Source of the DNA: Novosphingobium sp. 32-60-15 | GTDB lineage: Bacteria > Pseudomonadota > Alphaproteobacteria > Sphingomonadales > Sphingomonadaceae | Length of the DNA stretch: 64,000 nt | Direction: 5' to 3' | NCBI RefSeq assembly: GCF_002280675.1 | Contig: NZ_NCEN01000004.1 | Coordinates: forward strand, 1 to 64,000 | Shown here: positions 28,051-37,292 of the stretch, piece by piece | How the letters are laid out: every line of letters begins with the position of its first letter | How positions within the stretch are numbered: position 1 is the first letter of the stretch | Notes under the pieces: generated by a model | Told to the model about the DNA's origin: nothing | Databases searched by the model: none | What the model saw: only the letters and a program-made list of their open reading frames with translations | Program-made: the position numbers and the translations under genes

Positions 28051-29205
28051 TCAATACTTCCCCACCAGCACGTCGGTATAAAGCTCGGCCATATCGGGCT
28101 CGGGCGATGTCTCGGCGAAATCTGCTGCCTGCGCGACAGTCTGGCGAATGCGCTTGTCGATGTCCTTGATCTTTTCTTCGGTCACGCCACGCTTGAGCAA
28201 TTCAGCCTTGGCGGCTTCAATCGGATCGTGATTGTCGCGCATGTCCTGCACTTCTTCACGGCTACGATACTTGGCCGGATCGGACATCGAGTGTCCGCGA
28301 TAACGATATGTCTTCAGTTCCATCAGAACCGGACCATTGCCACCGCGCACATATTCCAGCGCGACTTCGGCCGCCTGCCGCACTTCCAACACGTCCATGC
28401 CGTTCACGTCCATGCCCGGAATGCGGAATGCTGTGCCACGACGGTAAAAGTGCGTTTCTGCCGAACCGCGTTTTACCGCAGTGCCCATCGCATAGCCGTT
28501 GTTTTCAACCACGAAGATGATCGGCAATTTCCACAGCGCAGCCATGTTGAAGGTCTCATAGACCTGGCCCTGATTGGCTGCACCATCGCCGAAATAGGCC
28601 ATGCAAACACCACCATCGCCGCGATATTTGTGCCCGAAGGCCAGCCCTGCCCCAAGCGACACTTGCGCGCCGACAATGCCATGACCGCCAAAGAACTTAT
28701 GTTCGGTGCTGAACATATGCATCGAGCCGCCCTTGCCGCGCGATATGCCAGCGCCACGCCCCGTCAGTTCGGCCATGATAACCTTGGGATCAATGCCATA
28801 AGCCAGCATGTGCCCATGATCGCGATAACCGGTAATCACACTGTCATGGCCTTCTTGCAGCGCAGACTGCAAACCCACCGCGACAGCTTCCTGGCCGATA
28901 TACAAATGACAGAAGCCGCCAATAAGGCCGAGACCATACAATTGCCCGGCCTTTTCCTCAAACCGGCGAATCAGCACCATCTGTTCGTAGAACTTCAACA
29001 GTTCCTCATCAGATGCGTCATAGCGGGTATGATTGGCGTGCGCTTGCTGTAGGCTGCGCAATGCGAAATCCGCCTCTTCAGCAACAGAAGACGCAATCAC
29101 AGGCTGATCGTCTGGTTTCCCAGCGGTCCGTGCAGTCCTTGAGTTCGCTCTTGCTACGGGTTTGGCGGCGGGTTTAGTGGCTCTGGGCCTGGCGGGCTTT
29201 GCCAA
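28051..29205 (-). CDS. pdhA: Pyruvate dehydrogenase E1 alpha
   Basis: PdhA binds thiamine diphosphate in the E1 component. The cofactor motif is clear: [17 protein letters not shown] to [22 protein letters not shown] marks the conserved phosphorylation-loop region. The 384-residue product has a basic Lys/Ala/Pro-rich N-terminal extension of about 40 residues. The start is TTG at 29205 with AGAGGA a suitable distance upstream; no ATG is in frame before a stop. E2 and E3 of the complex are encoded about 15 kb away (45.6-46.9 and 44.1-45.6 kb). Confidence 0.95.
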   Translation of the reverse strand: MAKPARPRATKPAAKPVARANSRTARTAGKPDDQPVIASSVAEEADFALRSLQQAHANHTRYDASDEELLKFYEQMVLIRRFEEKAGQLYGLGLIGGFCHLYIGQEAVAVGLQSALQEGHDSVITGYRDHGHMLAYGIDPKVIMAELTGRGAGISRGKGGSMHMFSTEHKFFGGHGIVGAQVSLGAGLAFGHKYRGDGGVCMAYFGDGAANQGQVYETFNMAALWKLPIIFVVENNGYAMGTAVKRGSAETHFYRRGTAFRIPGMDVNGMDVLEVRQAAEVALEYVRGGNGPVLMELKTYRYRGHSMSDPAKYRSREEVQDMRDNHDPIEAAKAELLKRGVTEEKIKDIDKRIRQTVAQAADFAETSPEPDMAELYTDVLVGKY

Positions 29206-29230
29206 GTCTGGTTTTCCTCTTCTGGCACCT

Positions 29231-29255
29231 CAGGTTCCGCGAAATCCGGAACTTG
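29231..29255. repeat. Near-palindromic operator candidate upstream of pdhA
   Basis: CAGGTTCCG and CGGAACTTG are inverted repeats with one mismatched (G-T) pair and a seven-base centre. The element lies just downstream of the predicted pdhA -10 box and 26 bases before the start codon, where a repressor could block transcription. Confidence 0.4.
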
Positions 29256-29262
29256 CAGACGT

Positions 29263-29290
29263 GCTATAGCCTAGCGGAATATGTTCGCAA
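29263..29290 (-). promoter_or_regulatory. Candidate pdhAB promoter
   Basis: The minus strand reads TTGCGA, a 16-base spacer, then TATAGC, each hexamer matching the sigma-70 consensus at four of six positions. It would give a leader of about 50 bases before the TTG start of pdhA. Confidence 0.4.
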
Positions 29291-29579
29291 CGCTGTTCAA
29301 CAGCTACGAACCTTTTGCGGATACCTATGCAAATTCCATGAACCGAACAGGTTCGTCGTTCGCAAACGCAACACACAAAATCAACACTGGTTAACCAGGA
29401 TCGATTCCTACGAAATCAGACGGTTTGATGGTACAAATCCAAATGACGGTAAACGTCTACGATGCCTTGGCAACAAACCGAATTCTGGTTTAGCTGCAAA
29501 AGAGTGAAGCGCGCGAATCGTATAGAAGCTCGCATGTTTGCCGTAATGGCTCTAGGTCACGCGAAACAGGGGATTTCTA
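29291..29579. other. Intergenic region before the type I secretion operon
   Basis: This part of the divergent pdhA/secretion gap holds no supported gene. A plus-strand frame at 29199-29507 begins inside pdhA and resembles no family. GGTTAACC at about 29389-29396 is a perfect eight-base palindrome containing one CtrA half-site, but the second half-site is missing. AGGGG at about 29570 is the probable ribosome site of the next gene. Confidence 0.35.
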
Positions 29580-31325
29580 GTGTTTTTGACCCGGTCCATG
29601 CGCAGCGGAGTACTGTGGGAAGCTGCGACAGACTACAAACGCGTTTTCATTGCGGTCTTTGCGGCAAGCGCAGTTCTAAACGTACTGCTTCTTGGCGGCT
29701 CGTTTTACATGATGCTCATTTATGATTCAGTCTTGCCAAGCCGGTCCATACCGACGTTGTTTGGCCTGCTGATCCTGTTGGGCTGTGTCTACTTGTTCCA
29801 AGGATATTTCGAGACCTTGCGCGCTGGTATGTTGGCAGATGTGGCAAACGCCCTTGACCGGCGCTTGTCGCGCCGCGTCCAAGACGCCATTTCACAATTG
29901 CGGCTGCATGGGAACCGATCGCTAGGTGACGGGCTGATCCCCATGCGGGATCTTGAACAAGTCCGTGCGTTTCTGTCAGGAGGGGTCGCCACCCTGATCG
30001 ATTTGCCATGGATCGTGTTCTTCATTGCGGTCTTGTTCGCCCTCCATTTTTGGCTGGGTATGACTACGCTAGTTGGCGCAGCAGTGATCTTCTCGCTAAC
30101 GATTCTTACCAACCGCACGATGAGCCAACCTTCATCGCAAGTCGCGCAATTGGCAGCACGTCGCAACGGTGCCGCCGAAGCCAATCTGCGCCACGTCGAA
30201 CTTCTTGCAGCGCTGGGCATGCGTGAGCGGATGCAAGAGCGGTTTGAAGCGATTAACCGGCGCTACACAGCTACGCAAAACGCGCTTAACCGAACAGCAA
30301 CTGCATTCACCGGATTAAGCAAGATCCTGAGGCTTGCGCTTCAATCTATCATTCTCACCGTGGGGGCGCTGCTGGTTATAGATGACCGCGCAAGTGGTGG
30401 GGTGATCTTTGCCGCTTCCATCCTGTCTGGCCGGGCGCTGGCTCCGGTCGATCAGGCTATTGGCAACTGGAAAAACATGATCGCCGCGCGCAATGGCTGG
30501 CAGCGACTGACCGAGTTGCTTGATAAGGTGAAGCCGCTCGCCGAAGTTGCCACAACGCTGCCTCCACCTGTTGGGCGTTTGGAAGTAGAGGCGCTGTTCG
30601 TCGGCGCTCCCGGATCACAAGTGCCCATCGTGAACGGCGTGCGTTTTGCCCTCAGCGCTGGCGATGCATGCGGTGTGATCGGCCCAAGCGGTGCGGGCAA
30701 GTCAACGCTCGGCAAAGCGCTGGTTGGCATTTGGCCAGCCTTGCGCGGCCATGTGCGGCTTGATGGCGGCGCGCTTGACCAATGGAGCGAAAGCGTTCGG
30801 GGACGTTTCCTTGGGTACTTGCCGCAAACCGTTGAATTGCTCGAAGGCACTGTTGCCGAAAACATTTCGCGCTTTGACCCTGATCGAGGCAGCGATCCAC
30901 AAGCCGTTTCGTCAGCGGTCATCGCAGCAGCCCGTTCCGCGGGCGTACACGATCTCATAACGCGGTTGCCACAGGGTTACGATACGCCTGTAGGCCCAGG
31001 TGGCGACACCCTCCCCGGCGGACAACGCCAGCGTATCGGTTTAGCCAGAGCGCTGTATGGCGATCCGTTCTTGGTGGTGCTTGATGAACCGAATTCGAAC
31101 CTTGACGTTGAAGGTGATGAAGCATTGGAACATGCGGTCATGGCCATTCGCGCACGCGGCGGGATCGCTATAATCATCTCTCACCGCCCTGGCATTGTCG
31201 AACGAACAAGCCATGCGATGATCATGCGCGATGGACAGATCGCCGCCTTTGGCCCAACATCCGAAGTCCTCGCAAAGTTGATGCCGGCAAAGCCCGTTCT
31301 TGCCTCGCAGAATAAGGGTGTTTGA
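29580..31325 (+). CDS. Type I secretion ABC transporter (PrtD family)
   Basis: This 581-residue exporter couples ATP hydrolysis to one-step protein secretion. The membrane domain with six helices occupies about residues 20-310. The nucleotide-binding domain follows, with Walker A GPSGAGKST, signature LPGGQRQRIGLARAL and Walker B FLVVLDEPNSNLD. There is no N-terminal C39 peptidase domain, which fits export of proteins with an uncleaved C-terminal signal. The start is GTG with AGGGG upstream; ATG at 29598 is the alternative. It leads an operon with the adaptor and outer-membrane channel. No RTX-type substrate is encoded nearby. Confidence 0.93.
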   Translation: MFLTRSMRSGVLWEAATDYKRVFIAVFAASAVLNVLLLGGSFYMMLIYDSVLPSRSIPTLFGLLILLGCVYLFQGYFETLRAGMLADVANALDRRLSRRVQDAISQLRLHGNRSLGDGLIPMRDLEQVRAFLSGGVATLIDLPWIVFFIAVLFALHFWLGMTTLVGAAVIFSLTILTNRTMSQPSSQVAQLAARRNGAAEANLRHVELLAALGMRERMQERFEAINRRYTATQNALNRTATAFTGLSKILRLALQSIILTVGALLVIDDRASGGVIFAASILSGRALAPVDQAIGNWKNMIAARNGWQRLTELLDKVKPLAEVATTLPPPVGRLEVEALFVGAPGSQVPIVNGVRFALSAGDACGVIGPSGAGKSTLGKALVGIWPALRGHVRLDGGALDQWSESVRGRFLGYLPQTVELLEGTVAENISRFDPDRGSDPQAVSSAVIAAARSAGVHDLITRLPQGYDTPVGPGGDTLPGGQRQRIGLARALYGDPFLVVLDEPNSNLDVEGDEALEHAVMAIRARGGIAIIISHRPGIVERTSHAMIMRDGQIAAFGPTSEVLAKLMPAKPVLASQNKGV

Positions 31326-31326
31326 A

Positions 31327-32661
31327 GTGCAAGACAGCGCATTTTCCACCCCAGAAGCCCATTCCAACCCCTCGTACGATCCAGAGGCCGATGTCGAACG
31401 CAAACTGCGTTCGGTATCGATAGCGTTTGCGGTGCTGCTGGCCATTTTCATTCTGGCAGGTATTCTATTGCCGATCGGCGGCGCGGTAATTGCTGGCGGG
31501 CAAGTTGGCGTTGAATCCCATGTCAAACGCATTGCCCATCCAAACGGGGGTGTGATTGCCGAAATCCTTGTCCGCAATGGGCAATCTGTCCAGAAAGGCG
31601 AAGTGCTGCTGCGCTTTGACGATCGCGTAACCGACGCAGATGCGCAGTTCTCAAGCCTTAGCGTTGATCAAATGCTTGCACAGCGGGCACGGCTTGAAGC
31701 CGAACGCTTGGGGGCATCGTCCATCAAATTCCCGGCCCAACTGGTGCGCAGCAATCCCAATTCTGCCAAGGTTATGGCGGACGAGGAAAAGCTTTTCCGC
31801 ATCCGCCAATCTGAACAAGCAGGCATGGAAGCGCAACTTAGCGCCCGTATTGCGCAATACAGCCAGCAAATTGTCGCGCAACGCGCGCAAATCCGTTCAC
31901 TCGAAAAGCAATCGGTGCTGATTGAACCTGAACGCAAAGGTGTGCGTGAATTGTGGGATCAGGATCTTGTCACAATCAGCCGCCTCAATCAGCTTGAGCG
32001 AACCGCCGCTGACATTGAGGGCAATATTGGCGCGATGCATGCTGAAATCGCACAGGCGCAGGCCCGCATCTCAGAAGCGCGCCAGCAGATCATTCAACTG
32101 GGCGAAACCCGCCGTTCGGAGGCGGGTGAGCAACTTGCCCAGCTCAACGCAGTGCTGAACCAACAACAAGTGCGCAGCGTTTCTGCCGGTGATGCACAAG
32201 ACCGCAGTTCGGTGCGCGCGCCATACGATGGCGTAGTCGATAAGCTCGCTTTCAACACGATCGGCGGCGTCGTGCGTCCCGCTGAAGTTATCATGGAAAT
32301 CGTGCCCGATAGCGACACTTTGCTTGTCGAAGCAGCCGTCGCACCCAATGACATTGACCGCGTCCGCGCCGGCCAAACCGCACGAATCCGCTTCACAGCA
32401 TTCAGCAATACCGCCACGCCAGAAATTATTGGCAAAGTCGTTTTCGTCGCAGCCGACAGTACGACCGATCCAGAGGCTAAAACCAGCTTTTACCCTGCGC
32501 GCATTGCGATTGATCAGGCCGGCCTAAAGCAGAACCCGGAACTTGCTCTGAAACCGGGGATGCCTGCTGAAGTGTTTATCGAAACAGGCAACCGAATGAT
32601 GATTTCTTACCTCACCAAACCGCTGCGTGACCAATTCGCCCGGGCTTTCCGGGATGATTGA
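31327..32661 (+). CDS. Type I secretion periplasmic adaptor (HlyD family)
   Basis: The membrane-fusion protein links the ABC exporter to the outer-membrane channel. The 444-residue product has a short cytoplasmic tail and one transmembrane helix (VSIAFAVLLAIFILAGILLP). A half lipoyl motif follows (VKRIAHPNGGVIAEI, then VQKGEVLLRFD), then long coiled-coil hairpin helices (about 95-270) and a C-terminal beta-barrel ending PLRDQFARAFRDD. GTG at 31327, one base after the exporter stop, is the likely start; the frame is also open from 31300. Confidence 0.93.
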   Translation: MQDSAFSTPEAHSNPSYDPEADVERKLRSVSIAFAVLLAIFILAGILLPIGGAVIAGGQVGVESHVKRIAHPNGGVIAEILVRNGQSVQKGEVLLRFDDRVTDADAQFSSLSVDQMLAQRARLEAERLGASSIKFPAQLVRSNPNSAKVMADEEKLFRIRQSEQAGMEAQLSARIAQYSQQIVAQRAQIRSLEKQSVLIEPERKGVRELWDQDLVTISRLNQLERTAADIEGNIGAMHAEIAQAQARISEARQQIIQLGETRRSEAGEQLAQLNAVLNQQQVRSVSAGDAQDRSSVRAPYDGVVDKLAFNTIGGVVRPAEVIMEIVPDSDTLLVEAAVAPNDIDRVRAGQTARIRFTAFSNTATPEIIGKVVFVAADSTTDPEAKTSFYPARIAIDQAGLKQNPELALKPGMPAEVFIETGNRMMISYLTKPLRDQFARAFRDD

Positions 32662-34174
32662 AATGCGCTTGCTTTTGATTGGCCTGTGTTCCGCGCTAAT
32701 TATCGCGCCCGTTGCTGATGCGCAGGACGTAAGCCCCACTCGTGAGGCGACAGCACCGACCCCGGTTACCCGCTTGGAAGAGGCATTGGTACTTGCCTAC
32801 GAAAGCAATCCCAACCTGCTCGGCCAGCGCGGCATCTTGCGCTCAACCGATGCGCTTTATCCCGGTGCGCGCTCTGCTTATGGACCACAAGTCAGCCTTG
32901 AAGGGCGGCATCAATTTGCATGGGACCGGACGCAGTTGCAAACCGGGAATTATGCCGGCATTGACGGGTTTGCCTCAACTGCCGCGCTCGTCTTCTCGCA
33001 GCCGTTGTTCAGCTTTGGCCGCCGTTACGCCTCCGAACAGTCGGCGCTTGCGCAGATTGATCTAGGCCGAAATCAACTGCGTTTGACCGAAGCGCAAACG
33101 ATGCTCACAGTGATTCGCGACTACCTCTTCCTCGTTCGAGACCGCGACGTCGCTAACATTACGGCCGAAAACCTTGCGCTGCTGGATCGGCAATTGTCCG
33201 CAAGCGCAGCCCGGTTCCGCGTTCGCGAGATCACTTCAACCGATCTGCAACAAGTTGAAACCCGGGTCGCCATCGCCCGCACGCAAGTGCTGAACGCGCA
33301 GGGTAGTGTCGGGGTGAGCCAATCGCGGTTCTTGCAAAGTGTGGGTGCGCTCCCGGGCACCTTGGCGTCACCCCCACCACTTGATCCAGGTGTGGCAACT
33401 CTGGATGATGCTTATGCCATTGCAGAAAATGAAAGCCCCCTGATCCTTGCAGCCCGTGCCCGCGAAAAATCCTCGCGCGCGGAACTTGCCGCTGCCCGCG
33501 CAGATCAATATCCGAATGTCACCATGCAAAGCAGTGGGGCTTACGGCACTGTAACGCCCTACTCCAATACCCGCCGCACGACTGAATTGCGCTCGGCTAT
33601 TGTCGTTGGCATCCCCTTAATCGATGGTGGCAACCGCCGCGCGCGCATTGAAGGCGCAGAACAAGCCAATGACGCGGACTGGCGGCTGCTCGACGCCGCG
33701 CTGCGTGATACGCGTCAGGCCGTTGCTGAAACCTGGAACAATTGGCACGCCGCTGAACAATCCGTCCAATACTTCCGCACCGCGATTGAAGCCGCACGTA
33801 AAGCCTATGACGGTGCCGTTATCCAGGAAAAGGCCGGCGCTCGCACAACGCTTGATGTCCTCGACTTGGCGCGGGACTTGCTGAATGTCCGTACAAGCCA
33901 TGCGAGTGCGATGGCCAATGAATATGTGGCGCGGGCATCATTGATAGCTGCGATGGGCCGCCTCGAAGCGCCACTCCTTTTGCCAGATGTGCGGCGCTAT
34001 GATCCGGACACCAATTTTCGTAACCAGCGCTGGCGCGGTGATGTGCCCCTGGTTACCTCGATCCTCTCCGGCCTCGATTCCATTCCGGTGCGCGATCTGG
34101 AAACAGACCGCACCTACCGCGATCCCGCTGCAAATTTGCGCAGTAACAATGTCGTCTCTGTCCCCGTGCCCTGA
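32654..34174 (+). CDS. TolC-family outer-membrane secretion channel
   Basis: This is the trimeric channel that completes the type I secretion path. The 506-residue product has a signal peptide (MRLLLIGLCSALIIAPVADA) and two TolC-type helical repeats. Landmarks are LEEALVLAYESNPNL in repeat one, FSQPLFSFGRRYASEQSAL, and IPLIDGGNRRARIEGAEQ in repeat two. The ATG at 32654 overlaps the adaptor gene by eight bases; the next ATG, at 32663, is equally possible and begins right at the signal peptide. Confidence 0.92.
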   Translation: MIEMRLLLIGLCSALIIAPVADAQDVSPTREATAPTPVTRLEEALVLAYESNPNLLGQRGILRSTDALYPGARSAYGPQVSLEGRHQFAWDRTQLQTGNYAGIDGFASTAALVFSQPLFSFGRRYASEQSALAQIDLGRNQLRLTEAQTMLTVIRDYLFLVRDRDVANITAENLALLDRQLSASAARFRVREITSTDLQQVETRVAIARTQVLNAQGSVGVSQSRFLQSVGALPGTLASPPPLDPGVATLDDAYAIAENESPLILAARAREKSSRAELAAARADQYPNVTMQSSGAYGTVTPYSNTRRTTELRSAIVVGIPLIDGGNRRARIEGAEQANDADWRLLDAALRDTRQAVAETWNNWHAAEQSVQYFRTAIEAARKAYDGAVIQEKAGARTTLDVLDLARDLLNVRTSHASAMANEYVARASLIAAMGRLEAPLLLPDVRRYDPDTNFRNQRWRGDVPLVTSILSGLDSIPVRDLETDRTYRDPAANLRSNNVVSVPVP

Positions 34175-34271
34175 TCACGCTTTACCAGTCACGCTTCCGA
34201 TTATTCCGGTAAACGACAGGCACAAATTTGCCATCGGTTGCGCGCAGGGTACTATCCTGATGTCGTGCAAC

Positions 34272-34288
34272 GTCAGGCTCATGTCAGG
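34272..34288 (+). promoter_or_regulatory. Direct repeat, probable response-regulator box 1
   Basis: GTCAGG occurs twice with the starts 11 bases apart (GTCAGG, five bases, GTCAGG). The element lies about 130 bases upstream of the response-regulator gene. The same arrangement occurs upstream of the efflux adaptor gene at 36142-36158. Spacing of one helical turn is typical of OmpR/PhoB-type boxes. Confidence 0.5.
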
Positions 34289-34420
34289 TTCCCCGGTTAG
34301 ACAAGGTCATATGCCCATTGGCTTGAATGATCAGCAAACCCTTGCTGCGCGCTCTACGACTTAGCGTTTTTTCAGCTTAGAGTTTTGACAGTGGATAGTA
34401 ATCTGCAACAAGATGAATCC

Positions 34421-35116
34421 ATGCGCATTCTAATTGTCGAGGACAGCGACAGGCTGGCAGGCCTGATTGCTGACGTGCTCAAACGCGATGGCTATGCTTG
34501 TGATGTTGCTGCAACGCTGGCCGATGCCGAAAATGCGCTGGCTGTGGCAGAATTCGATGCCGTATTGCTGGACCTTGGCCTGCCCGATGGTGATGGTGTT
34601 GATTGGCTCAGAGTGCAGCGCCGCGCAGGCTTTGACAGCCCCGTTTTGATGCTCACAGCACGCGGTGCGCTGGATGACAGGATAATCGGTCTGGATGCCG
34701 GGGCAGATGATTATTTGGTGAAGCCTGCAGCCATGGATGAAATCTCTGCCCGCCTCCGGGCGTTATTGCGCCGCCCCGGCCGCCGAATGAATCCCGTGTT
34801 GCAAGTCAGCGGGATCAGGTTTGACACCACTTCGCGACAAGCAACATTCAACAACGCACCACTTGAATTGACCCGGCGCGAGGCAAACTTTCTTGAATTG
34901 CTGATGCGCGGCGCCGGTAGCGTAGTGCTGCGTCAGAAAATCGAAACCGCGCTTTACGATTTTGACGACGAGATCTCGCCCAATGCAATTGATGCCATTG
35001 CGTCCCGCTTGCGGCGCAGGTTGAAGGCCCATGGTGCCGGTGATTGCATTCACACATTGCGCGGTTTGGGCTACCTTTTGGAAGACAGCGCGCGATTTCC
35101 GGGATCGCCATCGTGA
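34421..35116 (+). CDS. OmpR-family response regulator
   Basis: The 231-residue product has a receiver domain (VEDSDR pocket, phospho-acceptor Asp in LLDLGLP, conserved Lys in LVKPA) and a winged-helix DNA-binding domain. The latter has LELTRREANFLELLMRGAG and a C-terminal VRG-like segment IHTLRGLGYLL. It resembles QseB/PmrA/CzcR-like regulators. It is coupled to the kinase by a GTGA overlap and precedes a metal-type RND efflux operon, so it probably controls that operon. The ATG at 34421 begins at the receiver domain; an upstream TTG at 34385 is less likely. Confidence 0.94.
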   Translation: MRILIVEDSDRLAGLIADVLKRDGYACDVAATLADAENALAVAEFDAVLLDLGLPDGDGVDWLRVQRRAGFDSPVLMLTARGALDDRIIGLDAGADDYLVKPAAMDEISARLRALLRRPGRRMNPVLQVSGIRFDTTSRQATFNNAPLELTRREANFLELLMRGAGSVVLRQKIETALYDFDDEISPNAIDAIASRLRRRLKAHGAGDCIHTLRGLGYLLEDSARFPGSPS

Positions 35117-36123
35117 AGCGGCGCCCTTCGATCAACCGGCGCTTATCGCTCGGCTTGTCGGTCACTGCGGTCATCGGAACGAGCTTGCTGCTGACTGCAG
35201 TCTTTGCGGAATATCGTCTGGGCATAAGCGACCTTACCGGCACTGACGCTTTTCGATTTGCCTGGTCTGAAGTGGCCGATCACGTGGGCATGCCCGTGTT
35301 GATCCTGATCCTTCCGGCAATTCTGACTGTGCGTATTATCATTCAACGGTCGTATCGCTTGCTCGAACAGTCCGCCAGGATCATCTCGGAAACACCTGCC
35401 ACGCGCGGCCTGCAAATAGATGATCGGGCGATGCCCGTGGAAGTCCTACCCTTTGTGAGCGCCATCAACGATTTGCTGAAACGTTTGGACCACGCGGCAA
35501 AGGAGCACGAAAATTTTGCCGCCGATGTAGCGCACCAAATCCGCACACCGCTTGCGATCATGGCGCTTACCCTGGATCATGGGAACGATCCCGACATCGC
35601 CATCTTGCGCGCCGAAGTTGCCAGCATGTCGCGATTGGTTGATCAACTGCTGCTGCTTACACAAGTCAATGCCCAGGCCGCTGCGCCTGTGCCAATGCAG
35701 GTTCACCCGCTCAATGATCTGGTGATTGATGCAACATCGCGTTTTGCCCCATTGGCTGTAGCGGCATCGCGCAAAGTCGCCTTTGAAGAATGTGCTGCTG
35801 ACGTGGCTGTCGCTTGTCACAAAGAGGCCGTAGCGTCTGCGCTGCGAAACTTGCTCGATAATGCATTGCGGGTCACCCCTGAAGGCGGCACTGTGGTTGT
35901 CGGCTGTGGCCCGGGCGCACGGGTCTTTGTGCGCGATGAAGGCCCCGGCCTTCCGGCTGCAGAATTGGACAAGATTGTCAGACGCGAAATCCGCACGGAT
36001 AGCACGCAGGGTAAAGGTGCCGGGTTGGGTTTGGCCATCGTTACCCGGATCATGGCCGCGCATGGCGGGCAGTTGCAAACACACCCGGACAAGCGTGAAC
36101 TGGTTATGGTTTTTCCCGCCTGA
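35113..36123 (+). CDS. Two-component sensor histidine kinase
   Basis: The 336-residue kinase has two transmembrane helices (about residues 10-32 and 57-78) around a short periplasmic loop of roughly 25 residues. A HAMP-like linker follows. The phospho-acceptor His is in FAADVAHQIRTPLAIM, and the ATP-binding boxes are ALRNLLDNALRVTP, DEGPGLP and GKGAGLGLAIV. The small sensor loop suggests that the signal is sensed in or near the membrane. The start is GTG at 35113, overlapping the regulator's stop. The partner is the upstream OmpR-type regulator. Confidence 0.93.
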   Translation: MKRRPSINRRLSLGLSVTAVIGTSLLLTAVFAEYRLGISDLTGTDAFRFAWSEVADHVGMPVLILILPAILTVRIIIQRSYRLLEQSARIISETPATRGLQIDDRAMPVEVLPFVSAINDLLKRLDHAAKEHENFAADVAHQIRTPLAIMALTLDHGNDPDIAILRAEVASMSRLVDQLLLLTQVNAQAAAPVPMQVHPLNDLVIDATSRFAPLAVAASRKVAFEECAADVAVACHKEAVASALRNLLDNALRVTPEGGTVVVGCGPGARVFVRDEGPGLPAAELDKIVRREIRTDSTQGKGAGLGLAIVTRIMAAHGGQLQTHPDKRELVMVFPA

Positions 36124-36141
36124 CACCTTTTCCACTTTGAC

Positions 36142-36158
36142 GTCAGGTTGCTGTCAGG
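36142..36158 (+). promoter_or_regulatory. Direct repeat, probable response-regulator box 2
   Basis: GTCAGG repeats 11 bases apart in the 57-base gap between the kinase and the efflux adaptor gene, matching the element upstream of the regulator. The neighbouring bases are also alike (CGTCAGG then TGTCAGG in both). It could allow extra regulation of the efflux genes inside the longer transcript. Confidence 0.5.
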
Positions 36159-36180
36159 CTCACCACCCAAGCCGCACAAC

Positions 36181-37287
36181 ATGGGCAGAAACACCGTACT
36201 TTTAAGCAGCGTTGCGCTGTTGGCTATAACGTTTGGCGGATGGTGGGTGGTGTCGCCCGCCACCCCTTCACCCGATAACCAAGCAGCAGAGAAATCAGCC
36301 GCCAACCCGGATTTTCTGGCAGTGGCCGATGACAAGGTTCGCCTGTTGGGGATCACGCTCGCAGCGGCAACCCCGGCTTCGGAAGTGGCTTTGGCGCAAT
36401 TGCCTGCCACAATTTCTCCCCCGCCAAATGCACGGGTTGCAGTGGCAGCGACTTTGCCCGGCACTGTCCAGCGCACTTTCGTCAACGAAGGTGACATGGT
36501 TCGGGCAGGCCAGCCACTTGCCGTCGTGATAAGCCGCGATATCCTCACGATTGGTGCAGACTTATCCCGCGCAAACGCACGGCTCGGCGTGTCGCAGGCA
36601 TCTGCTGCGCGACTGTCAAAGCTTAGCCGTGAAGGGATCATTGCAGCTGCCCGCGCCGATGAGGCCCAAGCCATTGCTGCCGAAGCCCGCGTCGATGTTG
36701 CGGAAAAGTCCCGGATCCTGCGCATGGTTGGTGGCAGCGGCAGCACTGGAACCTACACTTTGACCGCGCCAATTTCAGGCCGCGTTACACACGCAGATCT
36801 TGTCGCCGGAAACCCGGTAGATGGCATGAACGCTCCTTTCGTTATTGACGCTGAAGGCAAGTATGAGGTGATCGCCCAAGTACCCGAAAACCTTGTCGGC
36901 AAATTGCAGCCCGGCATGACCGTCCGGCTCGGCGACATTTCAGGCAAAGTAACGTCCATCGGATCGACGATTGATCCTGCGAGCCGGTCTGCCACCCTGA
37001 AAGCAAGTTTGCCTGCTGGTCCCGGCGTACTCGCTGGGCGCAATGCCACTGTGACGGTTTTCGGCCCAGCCCCCGCAAAGGCCGTCGTCGTCCCTTCATC
37101 TGCACTCGCTTCAATCGACGGGCGTGATGTCGTGTTCGTTGTGGCCAAGGGAGGATATGACCGCAGGTTCGTCAAGGCAGCGACCGCCAACGGGAAAAGC
37201 GTTGTCATCTTCGAAGGCTTAGGTGCAGGTGAACGCGTTGTCGCTTCGGGCACCAGTGCGCTCAAAGCGCTGATTTTGGCGCAGTAA
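36181..37287 (+). CDS. RND efflux periplasmic adaptor (CzcB-like)
   Basis: The 368-residue membrane-fusion protein has an N-terminal signal or anchor (VLLSSVALLAITFGGWWVV) and a split lipoyl domain (PGTVQRTFVNEGDMVRAGQPLAVV and TLTAPISGRVTHADLVAGNPV, in two halves). A short helical hairpin lies between them and beta-barrel domains follow. It resembles CzcB/CusB-type adaptors of heavy-metal efflux. The His-rich N-terminus of some CzcB proteins is missing. ATG at 36181 follows the direct-repeat element and is preferred to an upstream start at 36148. Confidence 0.88.
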   Translation: MGRNTVLLSSVALLAITFGGWWVVSPATPSPDNQAAEKSAANPDFLAVADDKVRLLGITLAAATPASEVALAQLPATISPPPNARVAVAATLPGTVQRTFVNEGDMVRAGQPLAVVISRDILTIGADLSRANARLGVSQASAARLSKLSREGIIAAARADEAQAIAAEARVDVAEKSRILRMVGGSGSTGTYTLTAPISGRVTHADLVAGNPVDGMNAPFVIDAEGKYEVIAQVPENLVGKLQPGMTVRLGDISGKVTSIGSTIDPASRSATLKASLPAGPGVLAGRNATVTVFGPAPAKAVVVPSSALASIDGRDVVFVVAKGGYDRRFVKAATANGKSVVIFEGLGAGERVVASGTSALKALILAQ

Positions 37288-37292
37288 GCGCG

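Noticed and set aside
29199-29507. Plus-strand frame of 102 codons in the pdhA/secretion gap
   Set aside because: It begins inside pdhA, has odd composition and no ribosome site. The region is better read as a promoter region.
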